Assembly: GCF_000240165.1 (NCBI RefSeq) | Contig: NC_017585.1 | Location: forward strand, 558,001 to 622,000 | From: Streptantibioticus cattleyicolor NRRL 8057 = DSM 46488 | GTDB lineage: Bacteria; Actinomycetota; Actinomycetes; Streptomycetales; Streptomycetaceae | Length of the DNA stretch: 64,000 nucleotides | Direction: 5' to 3' | Shown: positions 26,225-34,266 of the stretch, piece after piece | Layout: each line of letters begins with the position of its first letter | How positions within the stretch are numbered: the first letter of the stretch is position 1 | Notes under the pieces: generated by a model | The model's database searches: none | Told to the model about the DNA's origin: nothing | Seen by the model: the letters and a program-made list of their open reading frames with translations, nothing else | Position numbers and translations under genes: made by a program

Positions 26225-27730
26225 TCACAGACCCTGGGCGAGCCGGTGGTACGCCTGGTTCCAGCGCACTTCCCTGGCGAACTCGCGCACCGTGGTGGTG
26301 GCGTCGATGGTGAGCAGTTCGGTGCCGAGGATGTCGGCGAGGTCGGTCAGCTCCTCGGTGCCCAGCGCGGCGGTGAGCACGGTGTGGTGCGGCGCGCCGG
26401 CGGTCAGCCACGACTCGGTGGAGGTCCGCAGGTCGGGCCGGGGCCGCCAGACCGCGCGGGCCACCGGGAGCCTGGGCAGCGGTTCGGGCGGGGCCACCAC
26501 CTCGATCTCGTTGGCGACCAGGCGGAAGCGGTCGCCGAGGTCGGCCAGGCCCACCACCAGGCCCGGTCCGGGGTCGGCGTCGAAGACCAGTCGCACCGGG
26601 TCCTCCCGGCCGCCGATGGCCAGCGGATGGATCTCGCAGGACGGTGTGGTGCCGGTCAGCGACGGGCAGACCTCCAGCATGTGGGCGCCGAGGATCAACT
26701 CCTCGCCGGGGCGCAGGTGGTAGGTGTAGTCCTCCATGAACGAGGTGCCGCCCGGCAGTTGGGCGGCCATCGTCTTCAGGGCGCGCAGCAGCGTCGCGGT
26801 CTTCCAGTCCCCCTCGCCGCCGAAGCCGTACCCGTCCGCCATCAGCCGCTGCACCGCGAGCCCGGGCAACTGGCGCAACGCCCCGAGATCCTCGAAGTTG
26901 GTGGTGAACGCCCGGAAGCCGCCTTCGGCCAGGAAGATCCGCAGGCCCGCCTCCAGCCGTGCGGCGTACCGCAGCGAGGTGTGGCGTTCCCCGCCGGTAC
27001 GCAGCTCGGGCGCGACGCGGTAGGTGTCCTGGTACTCCTCGACGAGGGCGGTCACCTCGGTGTCCGGCACCGCGTCCACCGCCGCCGCCAGGTCGGCCAC
27101 ACCGTAGGTGTTGACCGACACCCCGAAGCGCAGTTGTGCCTCGACCTTGTCGCCCTCGGTGACGGCGACGTCGCGCATGTTGTCACCGAACCGGGCGAGC
27201 CTGAGGGTACGCAGCTCGGCGGCGCCGATCGCGGCGCGGGTCCAGGCGGCGACCCGGGCGACGGTACGGGGGTCGCCGACGTGGCCGGCCACCGTCTTGC
27301 GGGCCACCCCGACCCGGGTCTGGACGTGGCCGAACTCCCGGTCGCCGTGGGCGGCCTGGTTGAGGTTCATGAAGTCCATGTCGATGGTGGACCACGGCAG
27401 GTCGACGTTGACCTGGGTGTGCAGGTGGAGCAGTGGCTTGCGCAGCGCGTCCAGCCCGGCGATCCACATCTTGGCCGGCGAGAAGGTGTGCATCCAGGCG
27501 ACCACGCCCACGCAGGAGTCGTCGGCGTTGGCCGCCAGGCACAGCCGCCGGATCTCCGCCGCGTCGGTGAGCACCGGCTGCCACACCACGTCGGCCGGCA
27601 GCCGCGCGTCCCGCAGCGCGCCGGCGATCCGCCGGGACTGCTCGGCGACCTGGCTCAGTGTGTCGGCCCCGTACAGGTGTTGACTACCCGTCAGGAACCA
27701 GATGACCGGGCGCTGGTCCGGCGCTGTCAT
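26225..27730 (-). CDS. araA: L-arabinose isomerase
   Basis: This 501-residue enzyme interconverts L-arabinose and L-ribulose. It shows the family start [11 protein letters not shown], the sugar-site region [54 protein letters not shown] and the metal-site segment [42 protein letters not shown] (acidic ligands in GEGDWK and MEDYTYH), split here for length. The size equals the family norm (~500). GGAGAA precedes the ATG. It lies eleven bases after araD and upstream of the importer genes. Confidence 0.97.
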   Translation of the reverse strand: MTAPDQRPVIWFLTGSQHLYGADTLSQVAEQSRRIAGALRDARLPADVVWQPVLTDAAEIRRLCLAANADDSCVGVVAWMHTFSPAKMWIAGLDALRKPLLHLHTQVNVDLPWSTIDMDFMNLNQAAHGDREFGHVQTRVGVARKTVAGHVGDPRTVARVAAWTRAAIGAAELRTLRLARFGDNMRDVAVTEGDKVEAQLRFGVSVNTYGVADLAAAVDAVPDTEVTALVEEYQDTYRVAPELRTGGERHTSLRYAARLEAGLRIFLAEGGFRAFTTNFEDLGALRQLPGLAVQRLMADGYGFGGEGDWKTATLLRALKTMAAQLPGGTSFMEDYTYHLRPGEELILGAHMLEVCPSLTGTTPSCEIHPLAIGGREDPVRLVFDADPGPGLVVGLADLGDRFRLVANEIEVVAPPEPLPRLPVARAVWRPRPDLRTSTESWLTAGAPHHTVLTAALGTEELTDLADILGTELLTIDATTTVREFAREVRWNQAYHRLAQGL

Positions 27731-27741
27731 GTGTTCTCCGT

Positions 27742-28434
27742 TCACCGGGCGGCGCCCGGCTGGCCGTAGACGTTCTGGTAGCGGTCGTGGAGGCGGTCGA
27801 CGTCGGCCTGGGCGAGCGGCCGGGGCTCGCCGAGCTGCCGCGCGATGTGCACGGTGCGGGCCACGTCCTCGCACATCACGGCTGCCTTCACGGCGGCCCT
27901 GGCGTCCTTGCCGATGGTGAAGACACCGTGGCTGCGCATGAGCACCGCGGGCGAACGGTGACCGGAGAGCGTCTCCACGATGCCGCGCCCTATGGAGTCG
28001 TCGCCGATCAGCGCGAACGGCCCCACCGGGATCTCCGCCCCGAACTCGTCGGCCATCGCGGTCAGCACGCACGGCACCGCCTCGCCCCGGGCCGCCCACG
28101 CGCTGGCGTACGTGGAGTGGGTGTGCACCACACCGCCGACGTGCGGCATGTGACGGTAGACGTAGGCGTGCGCGGCGGTGTCCGACGAGGGTGACAACTC
28201 GCCGTCGACGACCGTGCCGTCGAGGTCGCACACGATCATGTCGCGCGGGGACAGCTCCTCGTACGGCACCCCGCTGGGCTTGATCACCAGCAGGTCGTGT
28301 CCGGGGACGCGGGCCGAGACGTTGCCGGCCGTCCACACCACGAGGCGGTAGCGGACGAGTTCCTGGTGGATGTCGCCGACCTCGCGGCGCAGCCGGGCGA
28401 CGGCCTCCTCGGCGGAGGCGGGAAGAGTGCCCAT
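27742..28434 (-). CDS. araD: L-ribulose-5-phosphate 4-epimerase
   Basis: This 230-residue class II aldolase/adducin fold enzyme makes D-xylulose 5-phosphate, joining arabinose to the pentose phosphate pathway. Zinc ligands are visible as the HTH of [15 protein letters not shown] and the later His of [11 protein letters not shown]. The phosphate-binding segments [11 protein letters not shown] and [12 protein letters not shown] are present. It follows araB after a 160-base gap that holds a LacI operator, so it probably has its own regulated promoter. Confidence 0.95.
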   Translation of the reverse strand: MGTLPASAEEAVARLRREVGDIHQELVRYRLVVWTAGNVSARVPGHDLLVIKPSGVPYEELSPRDMIVCDLDGTVVDGELSPSSDTAAHAYVYRHMPHVGGVVHTHSTYASAWAARGEAVPCVLTAMADEFGAEIPVGPFALIGDDSIGRGIVETLSGHRSPAVLMRSHGVFTIGKDARAAVKAAVMCEDVARTVHIARQLGEPRPLAQADVDRLHDRYQNVYGQPGAAR

Positions 28435-28479
28435 GGCGGGGACCTCTCGATACGGGTGGGAAGGGTGGGTCGGTATGCG

Positions 28480-28495
28480 TTGTGAGCGCTAACAA
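28480..28495. promoter_or_regulatory. LacI-type operator before araD
   Basis: TTGTGAGCGCTAACAA is a near-perfect palindrome around the central CG. It is the reverse complement of the operator upstream of araB except at its outermost bases. It is 46 bases before the araD start and probably bound by the LacI-family protein at 31235. Confidence 0.85.
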
Positions 28496-28596
28496 AGAAG
28501 GCGTGGGGCGAGGGGGACGTGAGGCGGGCGGCCGGGGCCCGGGGCGTCCGGGGCGGACTCCGGCGGCCCCTCAGCCGGCCGGTCTCCGGCGAACCC

Positions 28597-30261
28597 TCAG
28601 CCGGCCGTCGCGGCCCGGCGCAGCTCGCGCAGCCGGTGCATCACCGAGCTGCCGCCCCGGCCGAAGTGGTCGTGGAGCGCCTGGTACTCGCGGTACAGCT
28701 CCCGGTACGCGGCGGCGCGATCGGGGTCGGGCCGGTAGGCCGCGCGCCTGATGCGGCCCATGGCGGCGGAGGCGGCCCGGATGTCCGGGTGGGCCCCGGC
28801 GGCCACCGCGGCGTGGATCGCCGACCCCAGCGCGGGACCCTGCGCCGAGTCGATGACGTTGACCGGGCGCTCCAGCACGTCGCTGTAGAGCTGCATCAGG
28901 AAGGCATTGCGCAGCAGCCCGCCCGCCGCGGTGAACTCGGTGACCGCCACCCCGGCCCGCTCGAACGCCTCGACCACGGTACGGGTGCCGAACGCGGTGG
29001 CCTCCAGCAGCGCGCGGTAGACGTCCTCGGGGCGGGTGTCCAGGGTGAGGCCGACGATCAGCCCGGACAGGCTGTGGTCGACCAGCACCGAGCGGTTTCC
29101 GCTGTGCCAGTCGAGCGCCAACAGCCCGTGGGCGCCGACGGGTTGGGCGGCGGCCTTCTCGGTCAGCAGCTCGTGCACGCTCACATCCATGGCCCGCGCC
29201 TCGGCCGCGTACGACTCGGGGACGGCCGTGCGGGCGGCCCAGGCGAAGATGTCGCCCACCCCGCTCTGCCCGGCCTCGTACCCCCACAGCCCCGGCACCA
29301 CTCCGTCGCGGACCACCCCGCACATGCCGGGAACGTCGGCGAGCACGTCGGAGTTGAGGATGTGGCAGGTCGAGGTGCCCATGATGGCCAGCAGGTGGCC
29401 GGGGTCGAGGGCGCGGGCGGCGGCACTGGTGACGTGGGCGTCCACGTTGCCCACCGCCACCGGGATCCCCGGCGGCAGCCCGGTGGCCGCGGCGGCGCGG
29501 GCGGTGAGCGCGCCGGCCGGTGCGCCGAGCGGGGAGAGGGGGTGGTCGAGCTTGGCGGTGAAGCCGGCGAAGCCCGGGTCGAGCCCGGCCAGGAAGTCCG
29601 CGTCCGGGCGGCGGCCGTCCTGGTGGATGCCCTTGTACCCGGCGGTGCACAGGTTGCGGCTCTCGGCGCCGGTCAGCTCCCACACGATCCAGTCGGCCGC
29701 CTCGATCCAGCGCTCGGTCAGCGCGTAGACCTCCGGGTCCTCCTCCAGCAGTTGGAGCGCCTTGGCGTACTCCCACTCGCTGGAGATCCTGCCGCCGTAG
29801 CGGGCGAGCCAGGGGCGGCCCTCGCGGGCGGCGTGCCGGTTGATCCGGTCGGCCTGCGGCTGGGCCGCGTGGTGGCGCCAGAGTTTGGGGTAGGCGTGCG
29901 GACGCCGCCGCAGCGCGGGCAGTTCGCACAGCGGGGTGCCGTCGGCGGTGACCGGCAGCACCGTGCAGGCCGTGAAGTCGGTGCCGACGCCGATCACCTG
30001 CTCGGGGCGGACCCCGGCCGCCGCCAGCGCCTCCGGCACCGCGTGCCGCAACACGTCCCGCCAGTCCTGCGGTACCTGCAACGCCCAGTCCGGCGGCAAC
30101 TTCGGCCCGCCGTCCGGGAGTTCGGCGTCCACCACGCCGTGCCGGTACTCGTGCACCGCGCTGCCCAGCTCGGTGCCGTCCGCGACGGTGACGACGACGG
30201 CACGCCCGGAGAGCGTCCCGAAGTCGATGCCCACCGTCACGGCGGGAAGGTCAGTGATCAC
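28597..30261 (-). CDS. araB: Ribulokinase
   Basis: This 554-residue FGGY-family kinase phosphorylates L-ribulose. The phosphate-1 motif is VTVGIDFGTLSGRAVVV at the N-terminus. The FGGY C-domain has GLIVGLTLDTRPEDVYRALLEATAFGTR and the adenosine motif FTAAGGLLRNAFLMQLYSDVL. The length matches AraB-type ribulokinases. The GTG at 30261 has GGGAGAG six bases upstream; a longer frame from 30363 crosses the operator. It is the first gene of the araBDA cluster. Confidence 0.95.
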   Translation of the reverse strand: MITDLPAVTVGIDFGTLSGRAVVVTVADGTELGSAVHEYRHGVVDAELPDGGPKLPPDWALQVPQDWRDVLRHAVPEALAAAGVRPEQVIGVGTDFTACTVLPVTADGTPLCELPALRRRPHAYPKLWRHHAAQPQADRINRHAAREGRPWLARYGGRISSEWEYAKALQLLEEDPEVYALTERWIEAADWIVWELTGAESRNLCTAGYKGIHQDGRRPDADFLAGLDPGFAGFTAKLDHPLSPLGAPAGALTARAAAATGLPPGIPVAVGNVDAHVTSAAARALDPGHLLAIMGTSTCHILNSDVLADVPGMCGVVRDGVVPGLWGYEAGQSGVGDIFAWAARTAVPESYAAEARAMDVSVHELLTEKAAAQPVGAHGLLALDWHSGNRSVLVDHSLSGLIVGLTLDTRPEDVYRALLEATAFGTRTVVEAFERAGVAVTEFTAAGGLLRNAFLMQLYSDVLERPVNVIDSAQGPALGSAIHAAVAAGAHPDIRAASAAMGRIRRAAYRPDPDRAAAYRELYREYQALHDHFGRGGSSVMHRLRELRRAATAG

Positions 30262-30349
30262 GTGCGCTCTCCCGTACTGCTGCGGACGATCCGGTGCGGA
30301 ACGGCTGTCGGGCACGGCCGCCTGGTGCCGGGGGCCGGTTGGGCAGTCA

Positions 30350-30365
30350 TTGTTAGCGCTCACAC
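30350..30365. promoter_or_regulatory. LacI-type operator before araB
   Basis: TTGTTAGCGCTCACAC matches the reverse complement of the operator before araD in 14 central bases. It is about 90 bases upstream of the araB start, where it would control the promoter. Confidence 0.85.
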
Positions 30366-30439
30366 GGAGCGCGTCAAGGGATCGCGCACCGCCCGGCCGG
30401 GCGGGTCCGGCGGATCGCCGGAACGGGACCGGAAACGCG

Positions 30440-30988
30440 TCAGGGGGTAGCTCGGCGCAGGTGCAGGTGGCCGTCGAGGGGGTAGTCGGGGGGTGCGGCC
30501 GGGAGGGTGCGGGCGAAGGCGTAGCCGCTCTTGCGCGCGACGGCGCAGGACGCCTCGTTGTCCGACTGGTGGAGGAGTTCCAGGCGTTCGAGCCCGTCGG
30601 CGCGGAAGGTGTCGAAGGCCCAGGTGGTGAGGGCGCCGAGCGCTCGGGGGGCGACGCCGCGTCCGCGCGCCCGGGCCGCCGTCCAGTAGCCGACCTCGGC
30701 GGACGGCCTGCCCGCGGCGACGCCCTTGAGCACCACGTTGCCGACCAGCTCCGGTGCGTCCCGCCCCGGCGGCGTGCTGAGGACGGCGAAGCCGAAGCGC
30801 TCCCCCGCCGCCCAGCCGCGTTCCTGCTCCCGCACCCAACGCAGCGCGTCCGCCTCGTCCTCCAGGCGCGCGCTCGTCCACCGGCGCAGCGCCGGATCCC
30901 GGTACGCCTCGACCAGCGCGGCGGTGTCGTCGGCGCACCAGGGTCGCAGGAGGAGGCCGGGCGCGTGGAGGGTGACGGTGGTGTTCAC
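30440..30988 (-). CDS. GNAT acetyltransferase (RimJ/RimL-like)
   Basis: This 182-residue acetyltransferase has N-terminal LHAPGLLLRPWCADDTAALVEAYRDP, acetyl-CoA motif SAEVGYWTAARARGRGVAPRALGAL (R-x-R-G-R-G-V-A) and C-terminal LELLHQSDNEASCAVARKSGYAF. This is the RimJ/RimL type that acetylates N-termini or small amines. The GTG start lies seven bases after TAGCAT on the minus strand, which suggests a leaderless transcript. It sits between lacI and araB but has no obvious sugar role. Confidence 0.85.
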   Translation of the reverse strand: MNTTVTLHAPGLLLRPWCADDTAALVEAYRDPALRRWTSARLEDEADALRWVREQERGWAAGERFGFAVLSTPPGRDAPELVGNVVLKGVAAGRPSAEVGYWTAARARGRGVAPRALGALTTWAFDTFRADGLERLELLHQSDNEASCAVARKSGYAFARTLPAAPPDYPLDGHLHLRRATP

Positions 30989-31063
30989 CGCGCCGATGCT
31001 ATCCGGCCGGCGGGCAGCGGTTCCCAAGTGGTCGTTGCGGCCAGGGTGTTGACCCGGGTCCGC

Positions 31064-31095
31064 GTCCGGTCCCGTCGGCGTCCGGTCCCGTCGGC
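31064..31095. repeat. Two tandem 16-bp repeats
   Basis: GTCCGGTCCCGTCGGC occurs twice head to tail, with a partial third copy. It lies in the non-coding gap between the GNAT gene start and the lacI terminator. No function is visible. Confidence 0.6.
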
Positions 31096-31171
31096 ATCCG
31101 GTGGCGCCGGGTCGGGCCGCTGAGTCGTGCGGCAACGCCGCGGGGCGCCGTGCCGGGCGTCGCGACGGGGC

Positions 31172-31200
31172 GGTCCCCGGCCGACCCGCGGCCGGGGACC
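31172..31200 (-). terminator. Terminator of lacI
   Basis: GGTCCCCGGCCG and its exact complement enclose a five-base loop, 34 bases after the LacI stop on the minus strand. Confidence 0.8.
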
Positions 31201-31234
31201 GGACGGAGCACGCAACTCCCGTACCGGGCCGCGC

Positions 31235-32293
31235 TCACACCGGCGTGCTCGTACTCCCCCGCACGATCAGATGGGGGTCTATCACCACGCGCCGGGTCCC
31301 GGTGGCGCCGCCTTCGACCTGGTCGAGGAGGAGGCGGATGCTGGCCCGGCCGACCTCGGTGAAGTCCTGGCGGACGGTGGTCAGCGGCGGGGCGAAGAAC
31401 TCCGACTCGGGGATGTCGTCGAAGCCGGCCACCGCGACGCGGCCGGGGACCGCGAGGCCGGCCTCGCGGAGGGCGCGCAGCACACCGAGGGCCATCTGGT
31501 CGTTGGCCACGAAGACCGCGGTGACCTCGGGGTCGCCGCCGTGACCGGGGCCGGCCAGGACGCGGCCGGCGAGCTCCTGCCCCGCGCGGTAGCCGGACAG
31601 CGGCGTCCAGTCGCCGACCAGCGGGGCCGGCACCGGGGCGCCGGCCTCCTCCAGCACCGCGCGCCACCCTGCCGTACGGGCGCCCGCCTCCAGCCAGTCG
31701 GGCGGGCCGGCCACGTGCCACACGGTGGTGTGGCCGGCCGCCAGCAGGTGGCCGGTGACCAGCCGGGCGCCGAGCGCCTGGTCGACCGAGACCCCGGAGA
31801 TCTCCAGGTCGTGGCCGCCCTCCACGGTGACCACCGGGAACGGCGGCCTCAGTGCGGCGAGCGCGGACACCGCCTCGCGTTGCGGGACGATGACGACGAC
31901 GCCCTCCACGCCCCACTCGCCGAGGTGCGCGAGCGCCTGGGCCAGCCCCTGGGGGCTGAGCCGCCGCAGCGAGACGGCGGAGACCAGGTAGCCCTCGGCG
32001 CGGGCCGCCTCCTCCAGGCCGGCCAGCGTGCTCGCCGGGCCGAACAACGTGGTGTTGCAGGCGACCACGCCCAGGGTACGGGTGCGCCGGGTCGCCAGCG
32101 CCCGCGCCGAGGAGTTGCGCCGGTAGCCCAACTCCTCGATGGCGCGCAGAACTTCGGCCCGGGTGCCCTCACGCACGTTGGGGTGACCGCTGAGCACCCG
32201 GGACACCGTCTGGTGCGAGACCCCGACCAGCCGCGCCACGTCGGCCATGGTCGGGGAACGGCGCCGCGCTGGGTCTTCCGCGGTCTGCGACAC
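31235..32293 (-). CDS. LacI-family regulator of the arabinose genes
   Basis: This is a 352-residue repressor. The helix-turn-helix and hinge are MADVARLVGVSHQTVSRVLSG, NVREGTRAEVLRAIEELGYRRNSSARALATRRT (residues ~16-70). A periplasmic-binding-protein-like effector domain follows (TLGVVACNTTLFGPASTLAGLEEAAR, VFVANDQMALGVLRALREAGL, VAGFDDIPESEFFAPPLTTVRQDF). The GTG at 32293 (VSQTAEDPARRR) was chosen; longer frames run through the operator. Operators at 28480, 30350 and 32458 mark the likely regulon, so the inducer is presumably L-arabinose or a derivative (inference). Confidence 0.93.
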   Translation of the reverse strand: MSQTAEDPARRRSPTMADVARLVGVSHQTVSRVLSGHPNVREGTRAEVLRAIEELGYRRNSSARALATRRTRTLGVVACNTTLFGPASTLAGLEEAARAEGYLVSAVSLRRLSPQGLAQALAHLGEWGVEGVVVIVPQREAVSALAALRPPFPVVTVEGGHDLEISGVSVDQALGARLVTGHLLAAGHTTVWHVAGPPDWLEAGARTAGWRAVLEEAGAPVPAPLVGDWTPLSGYRAGQELAGRVLAGPGHGGDPEVTAVFVANDQMALGVLRALREAGLAVPGRVAVAGFDDIPESEFFAPPLTTVRQDFTEVGRASIRLLLDQVEGGATGTRRVVIDPHLIVRGSTSTPV

Positions 32294-32457
32294 GACCTCT
32301 CCCGTCGTCGAGCTTGCCGGCGCCGTCCGAACGCGCCGCCGGGGACCGTTCCGGCGCCTCCGGCCGCCCGGCCTCATCCTACGGCGACCCCCCGGCCACG
32401 CAGAACGCCCTCGGGCCCACCCGCCGAAGGCTCGGCCGGTCACCCGGCGCCATTGTA

Positions 32458-32473
32458 TTGTGAGCGCCAACAT
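32458..32473. promoter_or_regulatory. LacI-type operator between lacI and alditol oxidase
   Basis: TTGTGAGCGCCAACAT matches the araD-proximal operator in 14 of 16 bases. It is 44 bases before the oxidase ATG and 165 bases before the lacI start, so it can control the oxidase and perhaps lacI itself. Confidence 0.8.
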
Positions 32474-32517
32474 CACGATCGACGGCCACCCTTCGGGGCC
32501 GGACGGGAGCGCGGCGG

Positions 32518-34170
32518 ATGGCTGGTCCGAGCACCAACAGGCAAGCGGCGGGCGCCAACCGGGCGGAGACGGGTCCGGAAGCCAACCGGGCGGGGACCGG
32601 GCCGGACAGCAACCCGGCGGGGGCCGGATCGGACAGCAACCGGACGGGGACCGCACCGAACACCATCCCGGCGGGGGCCGGACCGACCACCGACCCGACG
32701 GCGACCGGACCGGACATCACTCCGGCGAGGACCGCCGCACCGGACACCAACCAGACAGACCCCGGGCCGACAACCACCCGGACAGGGACCAGGCCGAACA
32801 CCAACCCGACGGCAACCGCACCGGACACCACCCCGGCGCCGACCGCACCGGACACCAACCGGATAGACGCCGCACCGGACACCAACCGGACAGACGCCGC
32901 ACCGACCACCACCCCACCCCCGACCGCGCCCGTCACCAACTGGGCCGGGAACATTCGGTTCCGGGCCAGTCGCCGCGCGGCCCCGGGCTGCGTGGACGAT
33001 GTCCGCGAACTGGTGGCGGCCTCCCGGACGGTACGGGTGCTGGGCACGGGTCACTCGTTCAACGACCTCGCCGACACCACGGGTCTGCTGCTGGCCACCT
33101 CGGCGCTGCCGAAGTCGGTGGAGATCGACGCGAGGGCGGGGACGGTGACGGTGGGCGCCGGGGTGAGGTTCGGCGAGTTGACCGGGGTGCTCCACGCGTC
33201 CGGGCACGCGCTGCACAACCTCGGTTCGCTGCCGCACATCTCGGTGGCCGGCGCGTGCGCCACCGGCACCCACGGCGCGGGCGTCGGCAACCCCTCCCTC
33301 GCCGCGGCCGTCCGCGCGCTGGAACTGGTCACCGCCGACGGCGAGTTGCTCACCCTGGACCGTTCCGACGAGCGCTTCCCCGGCAGCGTCGTCGCCCTCG
33401 GCGCGCTGGGTGTGGTCACCCGGGTCACCCTCGGTCTCGTCCCCGCCTTCGACGTCCGGCAGTGGGTGTACGAGGGCCTGCCCACGGCGGCGTTGCGCGA
33501 CGGGCTGGACGAGGTGCTGTCGGCCGCGTACAGCGTCAGCCTGTTCACCCGCTGGCGGGGTGAGCGCGTCGAGCAGGTGTGGCTCAAGCAACGGGTGGAC
33601 GGCGCCGCGCCGGTGTGTCTGCCGGGTGCGCGGCTCGCCGACGGCCCGCGCCATCCGGTGCCGGGCATGGCACCCGAGGCGTGCACCCCGCAAGGTGGCG
33701 TCCCGGGCCCCTGGCACACCCGGCTGCCGCACTTCCGGCTGGAGCACATACCGAGCAGCGGTGCCGAGACGCAGTCGGAGTACTTCGTGGCCCGTTCCGA
33801 CGCCTCGGCCGCCTTCGCCGCGCTGGACCGGGTGCGCGAGGAGTTCGCGCCGGTGCTGCGGATCGGCGAGGTCCGCGCGGTCGCCGCCGACGACCTGTGG
33901 CTGAGCCCGGCCCACCGGCGTGACTCGGTTGCCTTCCACTTCACCTGGCTGCCGGACGCCCCCGCGGTGGCCCAGGCACTGCACCACGTCGAGCGGGCGC
34001 TGGCCCCGTTCGCGCCCCGTCCGCACTGGGGCAAGGTGTTCGTCACCCCGCCGGAGACGCTGCGCGAACGCTACGAGCACCACGACCGCTTCCGCCGCCT
34101 GATGACCGCCCTCGACCCGGCGGGGAAGTTCCGCAACGACTTCCTGCGCCGGCACTTTCCGGAGGCGTGA
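32518..34170 (+). CDS. Alditol oxidase (FAD-dependent) with repeat-coded N-terminal extension
   Basis: This is a 550-residue enzyme. From residue 138 it aligns by eye with alditol/xylitol oxidases: VTNWAGNIRF, VRVLGTGHSFNDLAD (His that takes FAD covalently), LPHISVAGACATGTHG and the C-terminal LDPAGKFRNDFLRRHF. Known members are near 420 residues and oxidise xylitol or sorbitol to the aldose plus hydrogen peroxide. The first 137 residues are instead thirteen degenerate nine-residue repeats (P-D-T-N-R-T-D-A-A type). No ATG, GTG or TTG codon occurs in frame between 32518 and the conserved core, so the extension must be translated. A GGGAG precedes the ATG. A LacI operator lies just upstream. 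Confidence 0.92.
   Translation: MAGPSTNRQAAGANRAETGPEANRAGTGPDSNPAGAGSDSNRTGTAPNTIPAGAGPTTDPTATGPDITPARTAAPDTNQTDPGPTTTRTGTRPNTNPTATAPDTTPAPTAPDTNRIDAAPDTNRTDAAPTTTPPPTAPVTNWAGNIRFRASRRAAPGCVDDVRELVAASRTVRVLGTGHSFNDLADTTGLLLATSALPKSVEIDARAGTVTVGAGVRFGELTGVLHASGHALHNLGSLPHISVAGACATGTHGAGVGNPSLAAAVRALELVTADGELLTLDRSDERFPGSVVALGALGVVTRVTLGLVPAFDVRQWVYEGLPTAALRDGLDEVLSAAYSVSLFTRWRGERVEQVWLKQRVDGAAPVCLPGARLADGPRHPVPGMAPEACTPQGGVPGPWHTRLPHFRLEHIPSSGAETQSEYFVARSDASAAFAALDRVREEFAPVLRIGEVRAVAADDLWLSPAHRRDSVAFHFTWLPDAPAVAQALHHVERALAPFAPRPHWGKVFVTPPETLRERYEHHDRFRRLMTALDPAGKFRNDFLRRHFPEA
32575..32928 (+). repeat. 27-bp tandem repeat array inside the alditol oxidase gene
   Basis: Thirteen units of nine codons (one has ten) lie head to tail, with consensus P-x-T-N-x-x-x-x-x. 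The unit after the last repeat is the conserved enzyme start P-V-T-N-W-A-G-N, so the array looks like an expansion of the original 5' end of the gene. Units at 32848-32901 are closest to each other and diverge towards the 5' end. All reading frames are open in this stretch because of its composition. Confidence 0.85.
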
Positions 34171-34266
34171 GGTCGGCCCGAGCGCAGCACCCGGGAGCGG
34201 TCCCGCCGGGCCGGGTCGGCGGGACGGGGGCGCCGATCCGCGCCGGGGTGGTCGTGGCGGCCGTGC

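Noticed and set aside
32247-33563. Alternative long frames over the alditol oxidase repeats on both strands
   Set aside because: The GC-rich 27-bp repeat keeps all frames open. Only the frame continuing into the flavoenzyme has conserved motifs.
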